DNA of 64,000 bases from Chryseomicrobium palamuruense (lineage in GTDB: Bacteria; Bacillota; Bacilli; Bacillales_A; Planococcaceae). The translations under genes and the position numbers were made by a program. The stretch covers positions 1-64,000 of the forward strand of contig NZ_JBHSEF010000024.1 of NCBI RefSeq assembly GCF_042649045.1. Direction: 5' to 3'. This document shows, one piece after another, positions 17,578 to 25,529 of this stretch (its first letter is position 1; the number at the start of each line of letters is the position of its first letter). The notes under the pieces are model-generated. The model made no database searches. It was not told the DNA's origin and saw only the letters and a list, made by a program, of their open reading frames with translations.

Positions 17578-18376
17578 CTTCTTGCTCCTTTTGATCAATA
17601 AATGCATCAATTATGTCGAGAGGAAATCCTTTTCCGTATAATTGCTGCTTCACTTTCTGTCTGCGCTCGCGTCCTTTGTATTTCGTCTGGAACTTCCGCC
17701 ACGCCTTTTCTCCTTGATCCGCCAGCTTTTGATCCCAGTCCTCGACTTCAAACTCATCATCGAACTGTGCAATCACTTGTTTGCTGATGGCAAAAGAAAA
17801 GCCTTTCCGGGCGAGCATGTCTTGGATTTTCCGCTTCTGTTGTGAGGGAGTCAGTCTGCTTCCTGTGCGCATCACTTTATCCGCGAGTCCTTTGGCAATC
17901 TCGAGCTGCTCCCCTTCTGAATAGGCTTCCAGCACCGTTTGTTGAGTCTCTTCAGCAATACCCTTTTTCTTGAGCGACTGTTTGATAGCAGTCGGCCCTT
18001 TCTTAGAAGAACGCTTTTCTGTCGAGACCAGTGCTTTTGAAAACTCTTCATCGTTTAAGTAGTTGTATTCTAGTAATTTACGGATGGCTTCAATTGCCAC
18101 CGCTTCGCCAAACCCATTTTCAAGCAACTTGTTCTTCACTTCTTGCTCGCTGCGCATCCGGTAGCTGAGATAATTTAACGCGCTAGAGAAGGCCTTCCGA
18201 ACCTCATCCTCATAAATCAAATCATCCATATCAAAATTCTCAAGCACTTTTCCTTTGGTCAACTGGTGCTTGATCAATACACTTTCATCCACACTGAAAG
18301 CATAGCTTTCATCTAAATAGATATTGTAGCGTTCGACATTTTTCTTCTGTCGTGTGATTTTTGTGATCACTGGCAA
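17570..18376 (-). CDS. recX: Regulatory protein RecX
   Basis: 268 aa, long form of RecX typical of Bacilli, which binds RecA filaments and modulates recombination and SOS induction. It is nearly all helical, with repeated three-helix modules; the core AFSSALNYLSYRMRSEQEV and YLNDEEFSKAL motifs lie near residues 62-120. The start is TTG at 18376 with GGGAG about ten bases upstream. It lies next to yfhH and divergent from yfhF, as in B. subtilis, rather than beside recA. Confidence 0.92.
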   Translation of the reverse strand: MPVITKITRQKKNVERYNIYLDESYAFSVDESVLIKHQLTKGKVLENFDMDDLIYEDEVRKAFSSALNYLSYRMRSEQEVKNKLLENGFGEAVAIEAIRKLLEYNYLNDEEFSKALVSTEKRSSKKGPTAIKQSLKKKGIAEETQQTVLEAYSEGEQLEIAKGLADKVMRTGSRLTPSQQKRKIQDMLARKGFSFAISKQVIAQFDDEFEVEDWDQKLADQGEKAWRKFQTKYKGRERRQKVKQQLYGKGFPLDIIDAFIDQKEQEDG

Positions 18377-18456
18377 AGCACATCAGCTCCCAGGGTTCAG
18401 ATTCTGTGTATTCGGGTACTCTCTATAGTATCATACGAAGAAAAGGAGGTCATTTT

Positions 18457-19356
18457 ATGAAGATTGCCATTACAGGTGGCACGGGTTTTGTTGGCAAAGA
18501 ACTAACGAATCTTTTACTTTCTGAAGGCCACCACGTGTACATTTTGACACGTTCCGATAAAAAAAGTGACAGTTCCATCACCTATGTTTCCTGGTTGAAT
18601 AAAGGAGCGAAGCCGGAAGACCAGCTCCAAGGCATCGATGCTATCATTAACCTCGCAGGTACATCCATTAATGAAGGACGTTGGACAGCTGAGCAAAAAA
18701 AGAAAATCTATCAAAGTCGCATGGATGCTACAAACGAAGTACTACGTATCATCGAAGCTCTTCCGCAAAAACCGAGTGTTCTGGTCAATGCGTCTGCAGT
18801 CGGAATATATCCGACGTCAAAACACAAGACGTATACGGAAGACTCTCCGGAACGCGCCGATAACTTCCTCGCCAAAACAGTAGAAGACTGGGAAGCAACA
18901 GCAAAACAAGCCGAGCAGTTTGATGTACGTGTGGCATATGGTCGTTTCGGCGTTATTCTCGGGAAAGAAGAAGGTGCTCTTCCACTTATGGCACTTCCGT
19001 ACAAGCTATTTGTCGGCGGAAAAGTCGGTACCGGGAAACAGTGGCTCTCTTGGGTGCATGTGAAAGACGTTGTACGCGCGCTCTACTTTGCCATCACAAC
19101 TGAAAAATTACAAGGACCGTTCAACGTGACAGCTCCGCGGCCCTTGCGTAATGACGAGTTCGGTCGCACGCTTGGGGAAGTCCTGCATCGTCCGCATGCC
19201 ATTCCGGCACCAAGCTTTGCTTTAAAAGCCGTTCTTGGAGAAAAGAGCCAACTGGTGCTTGAAGGGCAACAAGTGCTTCCACAAGTGCTTTTGCAGCACG
19301 GTTTCCATTTTGAATTTCCCACGGCAAAAGAAGCATTGAACCACTTATATGGATAA
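18457..19356 (+). CDS. yfhF: TIGR01777-type NAD-dependent epimerase family protein YfhF
   Basis: 299 aa, extended SDR superfamily with an N-terminal nucleotide motif TGGTGFVG and a C-terminal DUF1731 part (WVHVKD, then GPFNVTAP onwards). The Tyr-X3-Lys motif of active SDR enzymes is not clearly present, as is common in this subgroup. Substrate and reaction are unknown. AAAGGAGG precedes the ATG at 18457; the open frame extends upstream without a better start. It is divergent from recX and followed by a terminator that runs into the pdaA start. Confidence 0.87.
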   Translation: MKIAITGGTGFVGKELTNLLLSEGHHVYILTRSDKKSDSSITYVSWLNKGAKPEDQLQGIDAIINLAGTSINEGRWTAEQKKKIYQSRMDATNEVLRIIEALPQKPSVLVNASAVGIYPTSKHKTYTEDSPERADNFLAKTVEDWEATAKQAEQFDVRVAYGRFGVILGKEEGALPLMALPYKLFVGGKVGTGKQWLSWVHVKDVVRALYFAITTEKLQGPFNVTAPRPLRNDEFGRTLGEVLHRPHAIPAPSFALKAVLGEKSQLVLEGQQVLPQVLLQHGFHFEFPTAKEALNHLYG

Positions 19357-19368
19357 AACTTATCATCT

Positions 19369-19402
19369 CGCACATCCTTTTTAAAAAAGGATGTGTTTTT
19401 TT
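19369..19402 (+). terminator. Terminator of yfhF, overlapping the pdaA start
   Basis: CACATCCTTTTT pairs with AAAAAGGATGTG, followed by a run of T at 19396-19402. The last T residues form the TTG start codon of pdaA and the 3' arm contains its only ribosome-binding-like AAGGA. Confidence 0.8.
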
Positions 19403-20198
19403 GCGAACCCTTCATTTACTTGGCATTACCCTTTTACTCAGTGTCAGTCTGCTTTCCTGGCAGTGGGTATCCGCCGCCTCAGATAGCTATTCGTTTGGAT
19501 TGAAACGGGCCACGAACGAAGAACCTCCAGAAATCGGAGCAAAACTCGAATCAGTGCTCGCAAAACACGATGCCCTCCTCCGGGATACAAGTGGAGCGAA
19601 AACGATTTATCTGACCTTTGATAATGGCTATGAAAACGGACAAACGACGGCCATACTCGACACGCTTAAAAAAGAAAACATTCAAGCAACATTTTTTCTC
19701 ACTGGGCATTATTTAAAGAGTGCACCAGACTTCGTCAAACGGATGATTGCAGATGGGCATACTATTGGTAACCACACCTATTCTCATCCGAATATGGCAA
19801 CCCTCTCTGAAAAAGAATTAACTACGGAACTTCGACGTTTTGATGAAGAACTGAACAAGCTGACAGGGATTTCACGAACCACGATCGTCCGCCCACCAGA
19901 AGGTATCTTTTCAGAACGCTCCCTACGAGTGGCGAACCAACTCGGGTATCAGCATATTTTCTGGACGATGGCCATTGTGGATTGGCACGAGGACCGCGTG
20001 CGCGGGAAAGAAGTGGTCACGAAAGAGCTCGTTAATCAATTGCACCCAGGGGCAATTGTATTGTTGCATACAGTAAGTGCGGACAATTCCCAGGCTCTTC
20101 CGGATTTTATCGCCCAAGCACGAGCGAAAGGCTATGAGTTCGCTGATTTAGAAGAATTGCGCAAACAGTCCGTGAATACTCCCTTCCCTTTCCAATGA
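19401..20198 (+). CDS. pdaA: Peptidoglycan N-acetylmuramic acid deacetylase PdaA family
   Basis: 265-aa secreted or membrane-anchored polysaccharide deacetylase of family CE4, delta-lactam-biosynthetic subgroup. The N-terminal signal peptide ends near VSAAS (about residue 26). Motif 1 is TFDNGYENG, the form specific for PdaA rather than the usual TFDDGP; motif 2 is HTYSHP, and RPPEG and LLHT follow. In B. subtilis PdaA makes muramic delta-lactam for spore cortex. The only usable start is TTG at 19401, inside the T run of the yfhF terminator. Confidence 0.88.
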   Translation: MRTLHLLGITLLLSVSLLSWQWVSAASDSYSFGLKRATNEEPPEIGAKLESVLAKHDALLRDTSGAKTIYLTFDNGYENGQTTAILDTLKKENIQATFFLTGHYLKSAPDFVKRMIADGHTIGNHTYSHPNMATLSEKELTTELRRFDEELNKLTGISRTTIVRPPEGIFSERSLRVANQLGYQHIFWTMAIVDWHEDRVRGKEVVTKELVNQLHPGAIVLLHTVSADNSQALPDFIAQARAKGYEFADLEELRKQSVNTPFPFQ

Positions 20199-20248
20199 CT
20201 TCCTTCCTCCTGTATAATGGGAGCATACTATGAAGGACGTGAGTAACC

Positions 20249-21619
20249 ATGAGTGAAGGTGTAACTATTAAAGTGGGCCAAGAATTCCCACTGACCATTA
20301 AACGATTAGGAATTAACGGAGAAGGCGTTGGATTTTTCAAACGCCACGTCGTCTTCGTTCCAGGCGCTCTACCTGGAGAAGTTATAACAGCGCACGTCAC
20401 GGAAGTGAAACGCAAATTCGCCACCGCTTCTATTAAGACAATTCGGGAAGCTTCGGAAGACCGCGTAACCCCTCCCTGCCCAATCTATGAAGAGTGTGGC
20501 GGTTGCCAACTTCAACATATGACGTATGCGAGACAACTTATTGAGAAACGAGACATTGTCGTCCAAGCTCTCGAACGCTACACCCCGGAATTAGATGTTG
20601 ACCTTGTCAAACAAACGATTGGCATGGAAAACCCATGGCACTACCGCAACAAAAATCAGTTTCAAGTGCGCAAACGCAGTGGCCGCGTATTAGCTGGTCT
20701 ATTCGCAGCAGGTTCAAATTTCTTAGTGAATATTGATGAATGCATAGTTCAGCAACCAGAGACTACGAAAATCACGAACCAAATCAAAGCGTTCATTGAA
20801 GAAAAAGGCATTCCTGTCTATGACGAACGTGACCCACAAGGAATCATTCGTTCAATCGTGGTCCGCCGCGGTATGGAGACCGGTCAAATTCAAGTAACAA
20901 TAATCACCACTCGCAAGAAATTCCCATATAAAGAAGAACTGACGCAAGCCATTACCCAAATGGACAAGAACATTGTGTCTATCAGTCAGAACATTAACGC
21001 AGACCGGACGAGTTTGATTTTTGGTGAGCAGACGTTCAATTTATGGGGTAAAGAGACGATGGTCGAGAAACTTGACGGACTGGTGTTTGACTTGTCTGCT
21101 CGTGCGTTCTTCCAGTTGAATCCGGTGCAGACGGTTCATTTGTACAATGAAATCAAAAAAGCAGCGAAGCTAACCGGTACCGAAAATGTCATCGATGCGT
21201 ATTGTGGCGTTGGCACCATTGGACTGTGGCTAGCGGACGACGCGAAAGAAGTGCGTGGAATGGATATTGTCCCTGAAGCGATTTCAGACGCAAAGAAAAA
21301 TGCCGCGCACAATCAAAAGAAAAATACACTTTTCGCTGTAGGGACTCCTGAAGAAATGGCCGTAAAGTGGAAAAAAGAAGGTTTTGAGGCCGACGTGTTG
21401 ACGGCGGATCCCCCACGTACGGGCCTTGACCCGGAACTGATGGACCTTGTGATGCGTACAAAACCGAAACGTTTTGTCTACACCTCGTGTAACCCATCTA
21501 CACTTGCGAAGGATCTTCAAGAACTGACGAAAAAGTACGATGTCTTGTCCATCCAACCAGTAGATATGTTCCCGCAAACAGCACAAATTGAGTGTGTCGT
21601 GGAACTCGTTTTAAAGTGA
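20249..21619 (+). CDS. rlmD: 23S rRNA (uracil-C5)-methyltransferase, TrmA/RlmD family
   Basis: 456-aa SAM-dependent RNA methyltransferase. The N-terminal TRAM domain (about 1-70) is followed by a cysteine cluster CPIYEECGGCQLQHM with the fourth cysteine further on (DECIV), suggesting an iron-sulfur site. The SAM site is DAYCGVGTIGLW and the catalytic Cys is in TSCNPSTLAKDL near residue 412. Firmicute enzymes of this group may modify U747, U1939 or both, so the RlmD/RlmCD choice is uncertain. It ends at a strong terminator just before the repeat block. Confidence 0.85.
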   Translation: MSEGVTIKVGQEFPLTIKRLGINGEGVGFFKRHVVFVPGALPGEVITAHVTEVKRKFATASIKTIREASEDRVTPPCPIYEECGGCQLQHMTYARQLIEKRDIVVQALERYTPELDVDLVKQTIGMENPWHYRNKNQFQVRKRSGRVLAGLFAAGSNFLVNIDECIVQQPETTKITNQIKAFIEEKGIPVYDERDPQGIIRSIVVRRGMETGQIQVTIITTRKKFPYKEELTQAITQMDKNIVSISQNINADRTSLIFGEQTFNLWGKETMVEKLDGLVFDLSARAFFQLNPVQTVHLYNEIKKAAKLTGTENVIDAYCGVGTIGLWLADDAKEVRGMDIVPEAISDAKKNAAHNQKKNTLFAVGTPEEMAVKWKKEGFEADVLTADPPRTGLDPELMDLVMRTKPKRFVYTSCNPSTLAKDLQELTKKYDVLSIQPVDMFPQTAQIECVVELVLK

Positions 21620-21627
21620 TTTAAGTG

Positions 21628-21657
21628 CCGGCTCATCTTGGGATGAGCCGGTTTTTC
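21628..21657 (+). terminator. Terminator of the rRNA methyltransferase gene
   Basis: Perfect stem CCGGCTCATC / GATGAGCCGG with a four-base loop, then TTTTT. The same arm sequence recurs in the terminator at 22085-22119, on the other side of the repeats. Confidence 0.9.
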
Positions 21658-21784
21658 TATGTCTCGGTTGTTGTGTGTCAATGAATATTGCGCACTTCAA
21701 ATAGATGAATTTCTGGCCTGGTTGATGGCGCAGTCCAAATAGATGGATTTCTACTCCAAGTGGCGGCGCACTCCAGTCGGGCAA

Positions 21785-22030
21785 ATATTCGCACTAGCTG
21801 GGGCATTTGACGCACCAGTCGAGTCATTTTTCGCACCAATCACCCCCTCCCGCACTAGTTGACTTGATATTCGCACTAGTTGAGGCATTTGCCGCACCAG
21901 TTGAGTGATTTTTCGCACCAGTCACCCCCTCCCGCACTAGTTGACTTGATATTCGCATTAGCTGAGGCATTTGCCGCACCAGTTGAGTCATTTTTCGCAC
22001 CAGTCACCACGTTCCGCACTAGTTGACTCT
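21785..22030. repeat. Three tandem 82-bp repeats built from GCAC(T/C)AG subunits
   Basis: Three copies start at 21785, 21867 and 21949, exactly 82 bases apart. Each copy holds four subunits of 19-21 bases that begin (T/C)CGCAC(T/C)AGT(T/C). Copies differ at a few positions only. Degenerate subunits (GCGCACTTCAAATAGATG and similar) extend left to about 21688. No open frame or spacer-like unique DNA is interleaved, so it is not a CRISPR array. The block lies between two convergent terminators. Confidence 0.9.
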
Positions 22031-22084
22031 TCCCTACAGTTAATCCAATCCTATAGATATAGATAGTTAACCAGTTATTTCCCA

Positions 22085-22119
22085 CAACAAAACCCGGCTC
22101 ATCCCACATGAGCCGGGTC
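22085..22119 (-). terminator. Terminator of the MFS transporter gene
   Basis: On the minus strand ACCCGGCTCAT pairs with ATGAGCCGGGT, followed by TTTTGTTG. It overlaps the end of the coding region. Confidence 0.85.
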
Positions 22120-23271
22120 TTGTTGAGGTCGATATAGGGCAATCGAGATGCAAATGACCAGCAGTAGTGCTGAGACCATCCATAGAAAACTGATTCCCGA
22201 ACTAAATTGCAAAAAAAGGCCTCCAAAAAACGGCCCCGTCAGAGATCCCATACTGAAGGCAATCCCGCATAGCAAGTTCCCTGTCGGCAGCAGCGACTTT
22301 GGCGTCAAGTCAGTCATATACGCAATGCCAAGAGAGAACATTGAGCCGACAAATAAACCGGCAATAAAGAAGGAGATGACGAGTGCCCATACAAATTGTT
22401 CAAACAGTCCACCCACAAAGAACGCGGTCGCTCCGCCGGCAAGTAAGATGATTAGCATCGGCTTTCGGCCAAACCGATCGCTGAGCATCCCGAGGGGCAG
22501 TTGTGACACGACTCCCCCAATTGAAAACGCAGCTAAGATTACCGACACGCTGGCCACCGGAATATCTTGCCGCAAGCTATACACTGGGAAAATAGCGTGG
22601 AGACTTGATTCCAAAAATCCATAGCTCAGAGGTGGTAAAAAGGCTGCCCACGCAATAAGGAATGCCGTTCGGAATCTTCGGGCAGACGACGTTTGCTGCG
22701 AAGCAAATCCTTCCGGAAAGTCGTTTGATAAGAAAAATACAAATGACCATGCAATGAGACAAAGTACGGACGACAAAATAAATGGCAGTCCTTCTGATAT
22801 GTTGACGAGCGGCACAAATAATGGCCCGATTGCAAAGCCAAGTCCGAAGGATAACCCATAAAGCGCAATATTCTTTCCGAGCCTGTCTTTAGGTGAGGTG
22901 CTCGTGATCCACGTTTGCGTCGAGAAGTGCAGCGCGTGATCACCGATTCCAATCGCGAGTCGTAAGAAGAACCAAAACAGCACACTTTTCCAAAGAGGGA
23001 AGAGCGCGAGTGAGATAATAACAAGGAGGCCACCCACTAAGATTATTGGCTTATACCCCCACCTTCTAAGTGGCGCTTCCATAAACGGACTGACGAGAAG
23101 TGTTCCTATATATAGACCTGTTGCACTGAGTCCGTTCAATGTCGCACTCAAGCCATCCTGTTCAAAGATGATGGAAATGAGCGGCAACAACATCCCCTGT
23201 GAAAATCCGGAAATAGAGACAATCAACACGAGGATAAAAAATCGTTGTTTATCGGTAATCTGTCGTTTCAT
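22099..23271 (-). CDS. Major facilitator superfamily transporter
   Basis: 390 aa with about twelve hydrophobic helices in two halves. The loop between helices 8 and 9 carries the MFS motif A as GMLSDRFGRKPM, and the equivalent N-terminal loop is RRWGYKP. It is likely a proton-driven drug or small-molecule exporter; the substrate is not predictable. The end overlaps its own terminator. Upstream on the same strand lies a short, stop-interrupted reading frame with its own promoter and terminator (23381-23491). Confidence 0.82.
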   Translation of the reverse strand: MKRQITDKQRFFILVLIVSISGFSQGMLLPLISIIFEQDGLSATLNGLSATGLYIGTLLVSPFMEAPLRRWGYKPIILVGGLLVIISLALFPLWKSVLFWFFLRLAIGIGDHALHFSTQTWITSTSPKDRLGKNIALYGLSFGLGFAIGPLFVPLVNISEGLPFILSSVLCLIAWSFVFFLSNDFPEGFASQQTSSARRFRTAFLIAWAAFLPPLSYGFLESSLHAIFPVYSLRQDIPVASVSVILAAFSIGGVVSQLPLGMLSDRFGRKPMLIILLAGGATAFFVGGLFEQFVWALVISFFIAGLFVGSMFSLGIAYMTDLTPKSLLPTGNLLCGIAFSMGSLTGPFFGGLFLQFSSGISFLWMVSALLLVICISIALYRPQQDPAHVG

Positions 23272-23342
23272 GATGCATTCTCTTCTTTCTATTAACAGTT
23301 CCTATAGTCTAGCAGAGATAATGCCTTCTGAATAGACAACAC

Positions 23343-23382
23343 AAAAAGGCTCGAGCAGTCTGCATCACTGTTCGAGCCTTTT
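23343..23382 (-). terminator. Terminator after the small stop-interrupted frame
   Basis: On the minus strand AAAAGGCTCGA(A)CAG pairs with CTG(C)TCGAGCCTTTTT around a short loop. It begins directly after the TAA at 23381-23383 and lies about 70 bases upstream of the MFS start. Confidence 0.85.
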
Positions 23383-23491
23383 ATACGTCTTCTTTACCTT
23401 CTCTTGTTTTCATAATTGCATTTACGGCTACTATTCCAGCCGGTGAAATGTCTGAACCGCCTCCTTACGTGTTGGTTTTCGACAGGTTCAC
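23381..23491 (-). pseudogene. Small reading frame (36 codons) interrupted by an in-frame TAA
   Basis: A GTG at 23491 follows GGAAGGAGG with good spacing and opens eight codons (NLSKTNT after the start) to TAA at 23465-23467. The same frame then continues for 27 more codons, including SPAGIVAVNAIMKTREGK, and ends exactly at the terminator hairpin. A GGAGG also follows the stop. It could be a small gene broken by a nonsense change, two overlapping mini-genes with an ATT start for the second, or a regulatory leader for the MFS gene. I do not recognise the protein. Confidence 0.45.
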
Positions 23492-23522
23492 TACGGCCTC
23501 CTTCCTAGTAGAGATTATGATT

Positions 23523-23551
23523 ACTTTAACACATTGTTTTATTATTGTAAA
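23523..23551 (-). promoter_or_regulatory. Promoter of the small frame
   Basis: Minus strand TTTACA (23546-23551), a 17-base spacer and TAAAGT (23523-23528), about 30 bases before the GTG at 23491. Confidence 0.5.
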
Positions 23552-23645
23552 TATTCTAAATACATAATTTATTAATTTCGTTCGTTGGTCCTATCTTTTC
23601 CCCGCAGAATCGGGTATAGTAAAAATGCTGAAGGAGGTGCCTCTC

Positions 23646-23831
23646 ATGGGCAATCACGTAACGAATCCAGAACAGCAAGTCATCTACTTAAAAGAGCGCC
23701 TAAACATGTTTTTAGAAGTGCTTGACTCAATCGAACCTGAATCAACTAAAGTCGAAGATATTGACCGCCTTATTGAAATGATGGATGATCTTGAACAGAA
23801 AATGGACCAGTTCAAAAAAACGAAAGAGTAG
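23646..23831 (+). CDS. SE1561 family small protein
   Basis: 61-aa acidic, fully helical protein with heptad-like leucines (VIYLKERLNMFLEVLDSI and IDRLIEMMDDLEQKM) suggesting a coiled-coil hairpin. It matches the SE1561-type family of small Bacilli proteins with unknown function. The ATG at 23646 is eight bases after AAGGAGG; an in-frame ATG upstream lies before that site. It is monocistronic, followed by its own terminator and then by fumarase. Confidence 0.75.
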   Translation: MGNHVTNPEQQVIYLKERLNMFLEVLDSIEPESTKVEDIDRLIEMMDDLEQKMDQFKKTKE

Positions 23832-23850
23832 CCTAGCTGCTCTTTTTTTC
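23825..23850 (+). terminator. Terminator after the SE1561-family gene
   Basis: Short stem AGAG-AGC / GCT-CTCT type (AGAGTAGCctagcTGCTCT) followed by seven T; it overlaps the stop codon. Confidence 0.65.
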
Positions 23851-23903
23851 ATGTGTTCAGAAGAGTATACTTAGACTAGTACTTAATTAAAGGAGCCATC
23901 AGC

Positions 23904-25433
23904 ATGTACATAGAAGCGTTAGAAAAAAGTATTTATGAACTGATTACAGAAACCAGCACGAACTTACCAAAAGATGTACGCCGCGCCATTGCGAAAGCAA
24001 AAAAAGCGGAGAATGCAGGAACACGTGCAGCCATGAGTTTAGACACCATCGCGAACAATATTCAAATGGCAGATGATAACGTCTCCCCTATTTGCCAAGA
24101 CACTGGTCTGCCAACATTTAAAATTAAGACACCTATCGGCGTGAATCAATTAGAAATCAAAGCAGCAATCAAGCGTGCAATTGCTCAAGCAACGAAAGAC
24201 GCTAAGCTTCGTCCGAACTCAGTGGATTCTATCACAGGAGAAAACAGTGGTGACAATTTAGGTGACGGCGTTCCTGTCATGAAATTTGAACAATGGGAAC
24301 AAGACCATATCGAAATGAAGCTCATCTTAAAAGGCGGCGGCTGTGAGAACAAAAACATTCAGTATAGCTTGCCAACGGAACTTGAAGGCTTAGGACGTGC
24401 GGGACGAGACCTAGACGGTATTCGTAAGTGTATCCTCCACTCGGTTTATCAAGCCCAAGGTCAAGGGTGCTCCGCCGGATTTATCGGTGTGGGAATTGGA
24501 GGGGACCGCTCTTCTGGGTACGACCTCGCGAAAGAACAACTCTTCCGTTCCGTAGAAGATGTAAATCCAAATCAGGAACTTGCAAAACTGGAAGACTACA
24601 TTGTGGAAAAAGCGAATACACTAGGAATCGGCACGATGGGCTTCGGCGGCGAAGCCACGTTACTCGGATGTAAAATTGGTGTTATGCACCGCATCCCTGC
24701 TAGTTTCTACGTGTCTGTTGCCTATAACTGTTGGGCATACCGTCGTATGGCTATTGATATTTCACCAGCAACTGGCGAAATCAATAATTGGCATTATCAA
24801 GACGGGGAAAAGATTGAATTTAAACAACAAGAGACAATAGATGAAGAAGTAAAAGAAGTCGTTCGTTTAGAAGCACCAATTACAGAAGAAAAAGTTCGCT
24901 CTTTAAAAGTCGGTGACGTGGTATCGATTTCCGGTCGTATGTACACGGGGCGCGATGCGATTCACCACCATTTAATGAGCCACGATGCTCCTGTTGATTT
25001 AGATGGACAGATCATCTATCACTGTGGTCCGGTTATGCAAAAAGACACAGAGGGCAACTGGCATGTACGTGCAGCAGGCCCTACGACGTCCATACGAGAG
25101 GAGCCTTACCAAGGGGATATTATGAAGAAGTTTGGTATTCGTGCTGTCATCGGTAAAGGCGGTATGGGACCGAAGACGCTTGCTGCGTTGAATGAACATG
25201 GCGGTGTCTACCTCAATGCAATTGGTGGAGCGGCACAATACTACGCCGACTGCATTAAAGGTGTAGACGGTGTGGACCTTATGGAATTTGGAATTCCAGA
25301 AGCGATGTGGCATCTTCGTGTGGAAGATTTTACGGCAGTCGTCACCATGGATTCGCACGGAAATAGTCTACATGCCGATGTTGACAAGTCTTCTTTAGAA
25401 AAATTAGCACTTCATAAAGAACGCGTATTTTAA
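23904..25433 (+). CDS. fumA: Fumarate hydratase, class I (iron-sulfur)
   Basis: 509 aa. It interconverts fumarate and malate in the TCA cycle using an oxygen-sensitive [4Fe-4S] cluster. The N-terminal alpha domain has Cys64 in ICQDTG and further conserved cysteines near 189 (QGCSAG) and 276 (NCWAYRR) as candidate ligands. The C-terminal beta domain includes GRMYTGRDAIHHH and IGKGGMGPKT. The length fits the fused class I form. AAAGGAG precedes the ATG. It is upstream of the iron exporter but separated from it by a terminator. Confidence 0.92.
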   Translation: MYIEALEKSIYELITETSTNLPKDVRRAIAKAKKAENAGTRAAMSLDTIANNIQMADDNVSPICQDTGLPTFKIKTPIGVNQLEIKAAIKRAIAQATKDAKLRPNSVDSITGENSGDNLGDGVPVMKFEQWEQDHIEMKLILKGGGCENKNIQYSLPTELEGLGRAGRDLDGIRKCILHSVYQAQGQGCSAGFIGVGIGGDRSSGYDLAKEQLFRSVEDVNPNQELAKLEDYIVEKANTLGIGTMGFGGEATLLGCKIGVMHRIPASFYVSVAYNCWAYRRMAIDISPATGEINNWHYQDGEKIEFKQQETIDEEVKEVVRLEAPITEEKVRSLKVGDVVSISGRMYTGRDAIHHHLMSHDAPVDLDGQIIYHCGPVMQKDTEGNWHVRAAGPTTSIREEPYQGDIMKKFGIRAVIGKGGMGPKTLAALNEHGGVYLNAIGGAAQYYADCIKGVDGVDLMEFGIPEAMWHLRVEDFTAVVTMDSHGNSLHADVDKSSLEKLALHKERVF

Positions 25434-25440
25434 CTCATTG

Positions 25441-25469
25441 AAGGGGTTTCTTTTTAGAAATCCCTTTTG
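25441..25469 (+). terminator. Terminator of the fumarase gene
   Basis: AAGGGGTTTCT pairs with AGAAATCCCTT around a T-rich loop, then TTTTG. Confidence 0.75.
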
Positions 25470-25500
25470 TTGCATTTTCTCTTATTTATAATTATTATAA
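25470..25500 (+). promoter_or_regulatory. Promoter with an exact PerR box upstream of the P1B4 ATPase
   Basis: TTATAATTATTATAA at 25486-25500 matches the B. subtilis PerR consensus TTATAATNATTATAA at every position. A promoter with TTGCAT (25470-25475), a 17-base spacer and TATTAT (25493-25498) overlaps it, so bound PerR would cover the -10 element. Confidence 0.88.
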
Positions 25501-25529
25501 AGTAATAATTAATATAAGGAGAGATGTCA

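Noticed and set aside
21785..22030. Repeat block considered as a CRISPR array
   Set aside because: Subunits are contiguous and degenerate with no unique spacers of constant length, and no cas gene is near.
21876..22226. Minus-strand frame of 116 codons over the repeats
   Set aside because: It is made by the repeat (Ser/Asn/Ala-rich tail) and runs through the terminator and the end of the MFS gene.
23385..23520. Known riboswitch upstream of the MFS gene
   Set aside because: I compared it by eye with FMN, TPP, glycine, guanidine, fluoride, manganese and ZTP classes and none of the conserved cores is present.
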